Shown here: positions 1 to 6,022 of the stretch, in pieces
How the letters are laid out: each line of letters begins with the position of its first letter
Position numbering within the stretch: position 1 is the stretch's first letter
Source: DASSKW01 sp035701115
Lineage (GTDB): Bacteria; Pseudomonadota; Gammaproteobacteria; Natronospirales; REEB76
Reading direction: 5' to 3'
NCBI GenBank assembly: GCA_035701115.1
Contig: DASSOA010000074.1
Location: 1 to 6,022 of the forward strand
DNA: 6,022 bases
Translations under genes and position numbers: made by a program
Notes under the pieces: model-generated
What the model saw: the letters and a program-made list of their open reading frames with translations, nothing else
Databases searched by the model: none
What the model was told of the DNA's origin: nothing

Positions 1-227
1 TCTTCCAGGGCCTGCGCGATCGCGTGGTACCGCCGGACCAGACCGAACGCATGGTCAAGGCGCTCGAAGCACGGGGACAAACGGTCAATTACGTCACGTT
101 TCCCGAGGAAGGCCACGGTTTCCGGCGCGCGGAGAGTCTGCGCCACGCGCTCGAATCGGAACTCGCGTTTTACGCGCGCAGCTTCGGTTTCACGCTGCCC
201 GCCACGGACGCGCTGCGGCATCCATGA
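1..227 (+). CDS. S9 family (prolyl oligopeptidase-type) serine peptidase, C-terminal end only
   Basis: This is a partial gene: the reading frame is open from base 3 and ends at the TGA at 225-227, so only about the last 74 residues are present. The visible part matches the end of the alpha/beta-hydrolase catalytic domain of S9 peptidases. The segment FQGLRDRVVPPDQ contains the catalytic Asp (codon 18-20), and FPEEGHGF contains the catalytic His (codon 114-116). The final helix (ESLRHALESELAFYARSFGF) is typical of this family. The nucleophile Ser and the N-terminal beta-propeller would lie upstream of the window. Members hydrolyse peptide bonds of short peptides, often after Pro or small residues; the substrate cannot be deduced from this fragment, nor can its location, since the N-terminus is missing. 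The stop codon overlaps the tamA start (ATGA), suggesting co-transcription and translational coupling. Alternative: another alpha/beta hydrolase of the dienelactone-hydrolase type, but the VVPP and EEGHGF context favours S9. Confidence 0.9.
   Translation, partial: FQGLRDRVVPPDQTERMVKALEARGQTVNYVTFPEEGHGFRRAESLRHALESELAFYARSFGFTLPATDALRHP
224..227 (+). promoter_or_regulatory. ATGA stop/start overlap coupling peptidase to tamA
   Basis: The tamA ATG (224-226) overlaps the peptidase TGA (225-227). The 15-20 bases upstream contain no convincing Shine-Dalgarno sequence; the best is a lone GGA at 206-208, too far away. Initiation of tamA is therefore probably by re-initiation or 70S scanning of ribosomes finishing the peptidase gene. 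The coupling is inferred, but the overlap itself is directly visible. Confidence 0.7.
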
Positions 228-1984
228 GGCGACGCGCCTATCGAACAGCCTTGCATGCGTTGTGTGTCCTGTTGGTAATTCACGCGGGCACCGCGCGCGC
301 TGCCGCCAATGCGCAGGTCGAGGTGGACGTGCAGGGTGTCTCGGGCAAACTGCTGCGCAACGTGCTTGCCTATCTCAGTATCGAGACCTATCACGACGCG
401 CCGAACCTGACGCAGAGCCTGGTTGACCGGCTCAATGCACGCGCACCGGGCGAAATCCGCCAGGCGCTGGAACCGTACGGTTACTACGATGCCAAAGTCG
501 CCAGCGACCTGACGGAAACCGCGGCGGGATGGCATGCGCGTTATATCGTCACGCCGGGCACGCCGGTGACGGTCCGCAAGGTTGACATACAGTTGAGCGG
601 CGCCGGCAAGGACGACGACGCATTCACGGACTATCTCGCCAATCTGCCGCTGAAGCCGGGCGATCAGCTCAGTCAGCCGGACTACGAATCCATCAAGCAG
701 CGCCTGCAGGAAATCGCCGCGCACAACGGCTATATCAATGCGGCATTTTCCGAAAACGTGCTGCGCGTGGATCCACCGCAGCACTGGGCCGATATTGAAC
801 TGCGGTTCGATACCGGGCAGCGCTACTACTTCGGCGACGTCACGTTTGTGCAGGATTTCATGCACACGTCGTTCCTGAACCGCTACGTCACGTTCAAACC
901 CGGCGATCCCTACGACGCCACCCAATTGCTTGATCTGCAGTATGCGTTGAGCGACTCCGACTATTTCGCATCGGTTGATGTTGAAGTGCTGCGCAAGCAG
1001 GCCGGACCCGACCGCCGGATTCCGATTCGCGTGATTCTGACGCCGCGCAAACGCAATCGTTACAGCCTTGGCCTGGGTTACGGCACCGATACCGGACCGC
1101 GCACCACGCTGGTCTGGGAAAACCGGCGCCTGAACGGGCTGGGCCACCGGTTCAGCACGCAGCTGGAATATTCGAAGATCATGGAAACGGCGCAGATCAA
1201 CTATCTGGTGCCGCTTTCCAATCCTTCCTGGCAGCAGCTGCGCTACAGTCTGGGCACCACGCGCCAGGTACTGGGCAGCGGCATCGCCTACTCGACCACC
1301 TTCGGCATCAACCGCAACACCGTGCTCGGTGCCTGGGGCGAGAACCAGTATCTGAATCTGGAACACGACCGCAGCGCATTTGACACCGGTATTACCACCA
1401 CCGACCTGCTCGTGCCCGGTCTCACCTTCAGTCGCAGTGTCAGCGACAACCCGACCTATCCGACGCACGGCTACCGCGCGATGCTGGACATGCGTGGTTC
1501 AAGTCGCACGCTGGGATCGGACGTGACGTTTCTGCAGATTCATGTTTCAAGCAAGCTGATCGAATCGCTGTCTGACCGCACCCGCCTGTTGTTACGAGGC
1601 GAAATCGGCGCAACTTCCGTAAACAACTTCGCCAACCTGCCGTTGTCGCAGCGCTTCTACACCGGCGGCGATCAGACGGTCCGCGGTTTCCGCTATAACT
1701 CGATTGGTCCGCGTGACAGCCATGGCAATATACTGGGCGGCAAGGATCTGCTGGTTGGCAGCCTCGAGGTGGATCATCGGCTGGGGCCGGTATTCGGTGT
1801 CGCCGCATTCGTTGATGCCGGCAATGTGACCAACAGTTTTCAGACCTCGCTTGAAAAAGGTGTCGGCGTCGGTCTGCGCTGGCGCACGCCGGTCGGCGTC
1901 GTACGTTTTGACATCGCGCATCCGATAAAGCGTCCCGACCTTGACTGGTATCTCATCCACATCAGCATCGGGCCCGATCTGTGA
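224..1984 (+). CDS. tamA: TamA, outer-membrane Omp85-family component of the translocation and assembly module
   Basis: A 586-residue protein, close to the 577 residues of E. coli TamA. Residues 1-26 look like a Sec signal peptide: an Arg-rich start, a hydrophobic core at about 9-21, and a probable cut after ARA (26) or ANA (30). Three POTRA-like beta-alpha-alpha-beta units follow, at roughly 31-110, 111-197 and 198-275; POTRA3 includes the GDPYDATQLLDLQYALSDSDYF stretch around 227-248 (part of it is diagnostic). The beta-barrel spans about 277-586. It carries the Omp85 loop-6 motif QRFYTGGDQTVRGF (476-489, VRGF core 486-489), FVDAGN at 529-534 and a glycine-rich closing hairpin at 546-565. 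The C-terminus, ISIGPDL, resembles the GPEL end I recall for E. coli TamA. TamA sits in the outer membrane and binds the TamB C-terminus; TAM promotes insertion of some autotransporters and other outer-membrane proteins. The ATG at 224 is chosen because it gives a good signal peptide and the ATGA overlap. BamA is unlikely because there are three POTRAs rather than five and tamB follows. Confidence 0.96.
   Translation: MRRRAYRTALHALCVLLVIHAGTARAAANAQVEVDVQGVSGKLLRNVLAYLSIETYHDAPNLTQSLVDRLNARAPGEIRQALEPYGYYDAKVASDLTETAAGWHARYIVTPGTPVTVRKVDIQLSGAGKDDDAFTDYLANLPLKPGDQLSQPDYESIKQRLQEIAAHNGYINAAFSENVLRVDPPQHWADIELRFDTGQRYYFGDVTFVQDFMHTSFLNRYVTFKPGDPYDATQLLDLQYALSDSDYFASVDVEVLRKQAGPDRRIPIRVILTPRKRNRYSLGLGYGTDTGPRTTLVWENRRLNGLGHRFSTQLEYSKIMETAQINYLVPLSNPSWQQLRYSLGTTRQVLGSGIAYSTTFGINRNTVLGAWGENQYLNLEHDRSAFDTGITTTDLLVPGLTFSRSVSDNPTYPTHGYRAMLDMRGSSRTLGSDVTFLQIHVSSKLIESLSDRTRLLLRGEIGATSVNNFANLPLSQRFYTGGDQTVRGFRYNSIGPRDSHGNILGGKDLLVGSLEVDHRLGPVFGVAAFVDAGNVTNSFQTSLEKGVGVGLRWRTPVGVVRFDIAHPIKRPDLDWYLIHISIGPDL
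1981..1984 (+). promoter_or_regulatory. GTGA stop/start overlap coupling tamA to tamB
   Basis: The GTG start of tamB (1981-1983) overlaps the tamA TGA (1982-1984). The preceding bases (1966-1980) show no AGGAG-like element. The next in-frame ATG (2044) would fall inside the membrane segment and remove the basic N-terminus, so GTG is the better start. The arrangement implies that TamB is made by ribosomes that have just finished TamA, which would help match the amounts of the two partners; that last point is inference. Confidence 0.7.
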
Positions 1985-4900
1985 CACGCCGGACCATTTT
2001 GATTGCCACTGCCGGCCTGCTGCTGGCGAGCGTCGCTGCGGGAATGATCTTCATGCACACGCGATTCGCGCTGCGCTGGACACTCGCCGCGGTTGAAAGA
2101 CACAGTGCCGGCGCGCTGCAGATCGGCGCGGCCGACGGCACGCTTGCCGGGCCTGTTGAGCTGGAAAATGTCACGATAAAGACAGCGGCATTTGACGCAC
2201 ACATCCAGCACCTGAACGTGAACTGGCTGCCGCTCGCGCTGCTCGCCAACCGGCTGGCGATCACCCGGCTGACGGCAACGCAAGTTGACCTGGTTGTGCA
2301 CCGCACCGGCAACGACAAGCCGTTTCGCCTGACCAGACCCGTCGTGCCGCATCTGCCGGTGATCGTGGCTATCGGCAACATCGACGTTCAGGACATGAAG
2401 GTTTTCGCGCCTGCACTGGTGCAACCGGTGCAAATCACGCAGCTGAATACGACACTGCATCTCGACAACGCCGAATGGCGTATGCCGGCACTTTCGCTCA
2501 AGGGTCCGTACATCGCGGCAAGCGGACATGGAAAGTGGAAATTCAGAAACGGCGAGCAGCTCGACAGCTCGCTTGACTGGAACCTGAACCTGCCCGGGCA
2601 GGTACCGGTCGGCGGCCGCGCGTCGCTGACGGGCGACGAACAGCAGATGGCAATTGACGTACGCCTGCGGAAACCGGCGCGCGCCTCGCTCGCCGCCGAG
2701 GTGCACAGGCCGTTCGGCAATAATCCGGATTGGCGCGGCACGCTCGCGCTGACACAACTCAATGCACGGGATATCGCCAACGGGCTGCCGGAGATGGCTC
2801 TGACCGGGAGCGCGCGTTTTTCCGGGACGCCTGATGCGACGAATTTCGCCGGCGACGTGTATGCACATGACCCGAATTCCGGCGAGTGGCACGGAAAATT
2901 TGCCGCGCGATACCGAACCGGGAGTGTGGACATTCATCAGCTCGATCTGGTTCGCAATAACACACCCACGCAATTCAATCTGGCCGGATCAATCGGCTTT
3001 GTTGATGGAATGCCTGTGCCGGATCTGCACGGTAAATGGCAGGCGCTGTCACTGCCGTTGACGGGCCGGCCATGGTTCGAGTCGCCGCGCGGCACACTCA
3101 CGGTGCAGGCACATAACGAAAACCTGGTCGTCAATCTGAGTGGTGACCTGTCGCGCGGCGGCACCATCAATGCGCAAGGCGAACTGAAATTGCGTTCGCC
3201 GGAACGCAAGTGGAATCTGGTGGCAGCGGCCCGGAATTTCCGCTTGTCGCCCGCGGAAATTCGCGCAGCTGTTCCGGCTTTCAATTGGACCTTGCACGCG
3301 GGTGGCGATGAGCAACAAACCCGGATTGACGATCTCGCCATCAAGGGTTTCGGTGGACAGGTAAATCTGAACGGAGGCTATGCGCATACCGGCATGCATC
3401 GCTGGCACGCCACGGTGACGGCCCGCCATCTCGATCCGGGGCTTTTGTTTCCCGAATATCCCGGCCGTATCAATTTGATTGCCGAACTGAGCGGCAGCCG
3501 GAACCCGTCGTTGACGTGCGCGGTGCTGTTGAAATCTCTGCAGGGCACGCTGCGCAACGCACCGGTGTCGGCGACGGGTGGTGCGCAATGCAGCTCGGGC
3601 AAATGGCAATTCAGGAACGTAAACATCCGCGTCGCCGGAAACCAGCTTCGGTTCGACGGTCATCTGCGGCGCAAGACGCAGATCAACTGGAACCTGGACG
3701 CGCCCGAGCTGTCCGCCGTGTGGCCAGGCTTGTCAGGTTCACTCACCAGTCGCGGCAGCGTGGAACTTGCCGGCAAAACGCCGTTGGCGCGCTTCAGTCT
3801 GCACGCGGCCGACCTGCGTTACGGCGATTACAGCGTGGGTGCTGCCGACGCGAACGTCGCCATGAACAATGCCACGCAGGGCGGCGACGCGACACTCGAA
3901 GCACATTACATGACCTTTGACGGGGCGGACATCAGCGACCTCACGGTGCGTGCGCACGGTTCGCTGGCTGCGCATTCAATCAGCCTGGCGCTCAAGTCGC
4001 CGGCCGGCGTTGCCGAGATCGGCGGCGACGGCGCACTGGAGAACGATACCTGGCGCGGCAATCTGCAGCAGATCAGCCTGCAACCGAGCGGTGCAGGCAC
4101 GTGGCGCGCAACGGATATCTGGCACCTGCGCATTGGCGCGGCTGGCCTGTCGCTGCCGGACGCGTGTCTGGTGCAGGATACGGCGCGCAGTTGCATCACG
4201 ACGACATGGCAACGACAGCACTGGCAGGTTGGCGCGACTTTGAATGCCGTACCGCTGCACGATCTTCAGGCCTTGCTGCCGCCGGGTCTTGAATACAGCG
4301 GGAACTTTGCCGGCACGCTGCAGGCGAGCGGCGGCGGCACGCAGCAACACCTGATAGACCTGAGCGCGACGCTCTCGCCGGGCAGCATCCGCAATGTGAT
4401 TCGTCATCAACAGGTGACATTGCTCGATTACACCCACGGCGATGCACACATTCGCATGGATGCAACCCATACCAACGGCACACTGCACTGGGCACTGCAG
4501 GACGGCGGCTTTCTGAATCTCGATACACACATTGATCGTGGCCCGACACCGGCGCTGAAGGGCCGGATCCAGGGCGAGCTGCACGATTTCGCGCTGATTC
4601 CGGCGCTGATTCCCGATGTCAGCGGCCTGGAGGGCAAGTTGCAGATTGATCTCGCGCTGGGCGGTACGGCCGGAAATCCGACTTTCGACGGCACCGCGTC
4701 GCTCGAGGAAGGCGCGATCAAGGTGCCGCGTCTCGGTTTGAACGTATCGGATGTGATGCTCAATTTGCAGGGAAACGGTCACCGTCTGGCGTTGAATGGC
4801 ACGGCGAATTCGGCTTCCGGCACCCTCAAATGGGACAGCATCGCGCAGAAGCGCAACGGCGTATGGCATGCCGAGGGGCATCTGGACGGCACGGAGTTTC

Positions 4901-5850
4901 GCGCGGCCGACATTCCGGAAGCGCAGGTGAATATTTCGCCCGCGCTCGAATTCAAGCTGGATGGCCGCGATATCAACCTCGATGGGTCGGTTACCATCCC
5001 GTATGCAAAGCTGCGGCCGCGCAACCTGAGCAACACGGCGCAGGTCTCGCAGGATCAGGTAATCGTCGGACAGAATCAGGCCACTGCCAGCGATCGCTGG
5101 AAAATCCATGCGCGCGTGCTGGCGAAAATGGGCGATCAGGTAACCATCAAGGGCTTCGGCCTGTCGGGCCGGATCACCGGCAGCGTGCAGCTGGTTGATG
5201 AACCGGGCCATTTCACTACCGGCAACGGCGAATTGCAGATCGTTGACGGCCTTTATACGGCCTACGGTCAGAACCTGAATATTGACCGGGGCCGGCTGAT
5301 GTTCAACGGCGGACCGGTTTCGAATCCCGCGCTGGATATCCGCGCGCTTCGCAAACCGGCGCATCCGGAGACGGTGTTGCCGGGCCAGAGCGAGCAGCAG
5401 GTCGGAGTCGTGGTGCGCGGCTCGTTGCGCAATCCCAGGGTCTCGCTGTTCTCCGATCCACCGTTGCCGCAATCCTCGCTGCTTGCGTATCTTTTGACGG
5501 GACAACTGCCGGCCACCGCCAGTCAGTCGCCGTTGCTCGGTCAACCTGCAACGGATACCGGCGACGCCATTGCGTATTCGAGCGGCGAATTTCTTGCCCA
5601 GCAGGTGGGCAGCCAGATCGGCTTGAGCGACGTGAGCATCCAGAACGTTTCGACGGGCGTCGGCACCAGCACGCCGTCACTCTTTATCGGCAAATACCTT
5701 TCACCGCGCCTTTACGTGAGTTACGGCGCGGGCATTCTGCAATCCATCAACACCATCCGCATTCGATACACACTCGGCGCGCGCTGGATGCTGGAAGCCG
5801 AATCCGGCGCGGCAAACAGCGCGGATCTCATCTACACACTCGAACACTGA
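1981..5850 (+). CDS. tamB: TamB, inner-membrane-anchored periplasm-spanning AsmA-like component of the translocation and assembly module
   Basis: A 1289-residue protein, close to E. coli TamB (1259). It begins with a basic N-terminus (TRR) and one hydrophobic segment at about 5-25 (TILIATAGLLLASVAAGMIF), read as an uncleaved inner-membrane anchor with the rest in the periplasm. Residues about 26-120 resemble the AsmA-like N-terminal unit (RLAITRLTATQVDLVV at 91-106). About 120-940 is low-complexity-looking, beta-strand-rich sequence with alternating polar and hydrophobic residues and many Gly, Asn and Asp turns, as expected for the long beta-taco groove. The C-terminal TamB domain (former DUF490) covers about 945-1289: VTIPYAKLRPRNL (1004-1016), ELQIVDGLYTAYGQNLNIDR (1084-1103), RLMFNGGPVSNPALDIRA (1105-1122), RGSLRNPRVSLFSDPPLP (1146-1163), and the terminal strands RWMLEAESG...ADLIYTLE (1268-1288). 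Known role: partner of TamA, and in E. coli redundant with YhdP and YdbH in phospholipid transport to the outer membrane. Only four Cys are present, in two pairs (513/537, 729/738). GTG start, overlapping tamA. Confidence 0.97.
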   Translation: MTRRTILIATAGLLLASVAAGMIFMHTRFALRWTLAAVERHSAGALQIGAADGTLAGPVELENVTIKTAAFDAHIQHLNVNWLPLALLANRLAITRLTATQVDLVVHRTGNDKPFRLTRPVVPHLPVIVAIGNIDVQDMKVFAPALVQPVQITQLNTTLHLDNAEWRMPALSLKGPYIAASGHGKWKFRNGEQLDSSLDWNLNLPGQVPVGGRASLTGDEQQMAIDVRLRKPARASLAAEVHRPFGNNPDWRGTLALTQLNARDIANGLPEMALTGSARFSGTPDATNFAGDVYAHDPNSGEWHGKFAARYRTGSVDIHQLDLVRNNTPTQFNLAGSIGFVDGMPVPDLHGKWQALSLPLTGRPWFESPRGTLTVQAHNENLVVNLSGDLSRGGTINAQGELKLRSPERKWNLVAAARNFRLSPAEIRAAVPAFNWTLHAGGDEQQTRIDDLAIKGFGGQVNLNGGYAHTGMHRWHATVTARHLDPGLLFPEYPGRINLIAELSGSRNPSLTCAVLLKSLQGTLRNAPVSATGGAQCSSGKWQFRNVNIRVAGNQLRFDGHLRRKTQINWNLDAPELSAVWPGLSGSLTSRGSVELAGKTPLARFSLHAADLRYGDYSVGAADANVAMNNATQGGDATLEAHYMTFDGADISDLTVRAHGSLAAHSISLALKSPAGVAEIGGDGALENDTWRGNLQQISLQPSGAGTWRATDIWHLRIGAAGLSLPDACLVQDTARSCITTTWQRQHWQVGATLNAVPLHDLQALLPPGLEYSGNFAGTLQASGGGTQQHLIDLSATLSPGSIRNVIRHQQVTLLDYTHGDAHIRMDATHTNGTLHWALQDGGFLNLDTHIDRGPTPALKGRIQGELHDFALIPALIPDVSGLEGKLQIDLALGGTAGNPTFDGTASLEEGAIKVPRLGLNVSDVMLNLQGNGHRLALNGTANSASGTLKWDSIAQKRNGVWHAEGHLDGTEFRAADIPEAQVNISPALEFKLDGRDINLDGSVTIPYAKLRPRNLSNTAQVSQDQVIVGQNQATASDRWKIHARVLAKMGDQVTIKGFGLSGRITGSVQLVDEPGHFTTGNGELQIVDGLYTAYGQNLNIDRGRLMFNGGPVSNPALDIRALRKPAHPETVLPGQSEQQVGVVVRGSLRNPRVSLFSDPPLPQSSLLAYLLTGQLPATASQSPLLGQPATDTGDAIAYSSGEFLAQQVGSQIGLSDVSIQNVSTGVGTSTPSLFIGKYLSPRLYVSYGAGILQSINTIRIRYTLGARWMLEAESGAANSADLIYTLEH

Positions 5851-5860
5851 ATCCGAATCA
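5848..5860. other. Convergent gene junction (tamB / esterase) with 7-bp gap
   Basis: The tamB TGA (5848-5850) and the esterase stop (TCA at 5858-5860) are separated by seven bases. The 13 bases TGAATCCGAATCA form an imperfect palindrome whose outer arms are the two stop codons (an A-A mismatch at 5851/5857, a C at the centre). It is too short and AT-poor to be an intrinsic terminator, and no run of T follows on either strand. Each transcript probably ends inside, or beyond, the opposite gene, or uses Rho; that is inference. Confidence 0.6.
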
Positions 5861-6022
5861 GGCGGCGTGCAACACCGAGAGCAGCCAGGCGCGCATGTGC
5901 AGGATTTCCTGCGGATGCACCGTGTGCGGCATCGGATAAGTGTGCCAGAGAATCGAACAGCCGCGTGCCGTCAGTTCGTTGCGGGTGTGCTCAGCGAGCT
6001 GCAACGGCACCACGGGATCCTG
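5858..6022 (-). CDS. Phospholipase/carboxylesterase-family alpha/beta hydrolase, C-terminal end only
   Basis: This is a partial gene read on the minus strand: 54 residues up to a TGA whose complement is TCA at 5858-5860; the start lies beyond the window. The fragment begins QDPVVP, matching the HG-x-x-D-x-VVP strand end that carries the catalytic Asp (GAT, complement at 6017-6019). It continues with a helix (LQLAEHTRNELTARG), then WHTYPMPHTV with the catalytic His (CAC, complement at 5924-5926), and a last helix (EILHMRAWLLSVL). This is the standard C-terminus of the abhydrolase_2 group (bacterial carboxylesterases such as Pseudomonas EstB, and acyl-protein-thioesterase relatives), usually cytoplasmic proteins of about 220 residues hydrolysing short-chain esters. 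The nucleophile Ser motif (GFSQG-type) is outside the window, so activity cannot be fully confirmed. It converges on tamB with 7 bp between stops and is probably unrelated to it in function. Confidence 0.88.
   Translation of the reverse strand, partial: QDPVVPLQLAEHTRNELTARGCSILWHTYPMPHTVHPQEILHMRAWLLSVLHAA

Noticed and set aside
170..1468. Long minus-strand open frame opposite tamA (432 codons)
   Set aside because: It lies in exact codon register with tamA, where antisense stops require TTA, CTA or TCA sense codons, which are rare here. The predicted protein has no recognisable domain, while the sense strand encodes a clear TamA.
1592..1597. Rare TTA-CGA codon pair in tamA (Leu457-Arg458) as a possible translational control point or sign of transfer
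   Set aside because: It is a single pair in an otherwise ordinary conserved barrel strand; the surrounding codon use does not change, so I see no support for regulation or foreign origin.
1840..2973. Minus-strand open frame opposite the tamA end and tamB start (377 codons)
   Set aside because: Same explanation: in register with tamB and bounded by a TCA serine codon at 2989-2991. The product is Arg- and His-rich with no recognisable family, typical of an antisense shadow.
2500..4700. Possible DNA-level or protein tandem repeats in the long central part of tamB
   Set aside because: The protein is periodic only in its strand and turn pattern. Reading through it I found no repeated nucleotide units or repeated motifs that align well, consistent with diverged beta-taco strands rather than tandem duplication.
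3976..5544. Longest minus-strand open frame, opposite the tamB C-terminal half (522 codons)
   Set aside because: In register with tamB and ending at the TCA codon at 3976-3978. It is opposite the most conserved part of TamB and its composition (Arg, Gln and Ala rich) is that of a shadow frame; there is no ribosome-binding site or domain evidence.
5899..5912. Perfect inverted repeat GCAGG-ATTT-CCTGC as a possible terminator
   Set aside because: The stem is only 5-6 bp, no T run follows on either strand, and it is fully inside the esterase coding sequence; chance is sufficient at this G+C.

Overview
The window comes from a Gram-negative bacterium, most likely a beta- or gammaproteobacterium. 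The basis is a TamA/TamB pair (outer-membrane Omp85 protein plus periplasm-spanning AsmA-like partner), a G+C content that looks near 60% by eye (not counted), and codon use that largely avoids TTA, CTA and TCA. I cannot name the genus. Coding density is nearly complete: the only non-coding DNA is 7 bp between two convergent stop codons.

Layout. (1) Bases 1-227, + strand: the 3' end of a serine peptidase of family S9 (prolyl-oligopeptidase type), carrying the Asp and His of the catalytic triad. (2) Bases 224-1984, + strand: complete tamA, with a signal peptide, three POTRA domains and an Omp85 16-strand-type barrel. (3) Bases 1981-5850, + strand: complete tamB (GTG start, 1289 residues), with an N-terminal membrane anchor, a long beta-rich periplasmic body and the conserved C-terminal TamB domain. 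(4) Bases 5858-6022, - strand: the 3' end of a phospholipase/carboxylesterase-family alpha/beta hydrolase, convergent with tamB.

How they work together. The first three genes overlap head-to-tail by 4 nt each (ATGA, then GTGA), and neither downstream start has a good Shine-Dalgarno sequence, so they look like one translationally coupled operon whose promoter lies upstream of the window. TamA in the outer membrane and TamB anchored in the inner membrane form the translocation and assembly module (TAM). TAM is linked to assembly of some outer-membrane proteins and, for TamB-like AsmA proteins, to phospholipid movement to the outer membrane. Whether the coupled S9 peptidase has a functional tie to TAM is unknown; it may only be positional. 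The convergent esterase is a separate transcription unit.

I found no RNA gene, mobile element, CRISPR array, DNA repeat family or clear intrinsic terminator. I see no previously undescribed system here. The points most worth a second look are the peptidase-TAM coupling and two isolated cysteine pairs in TamB.
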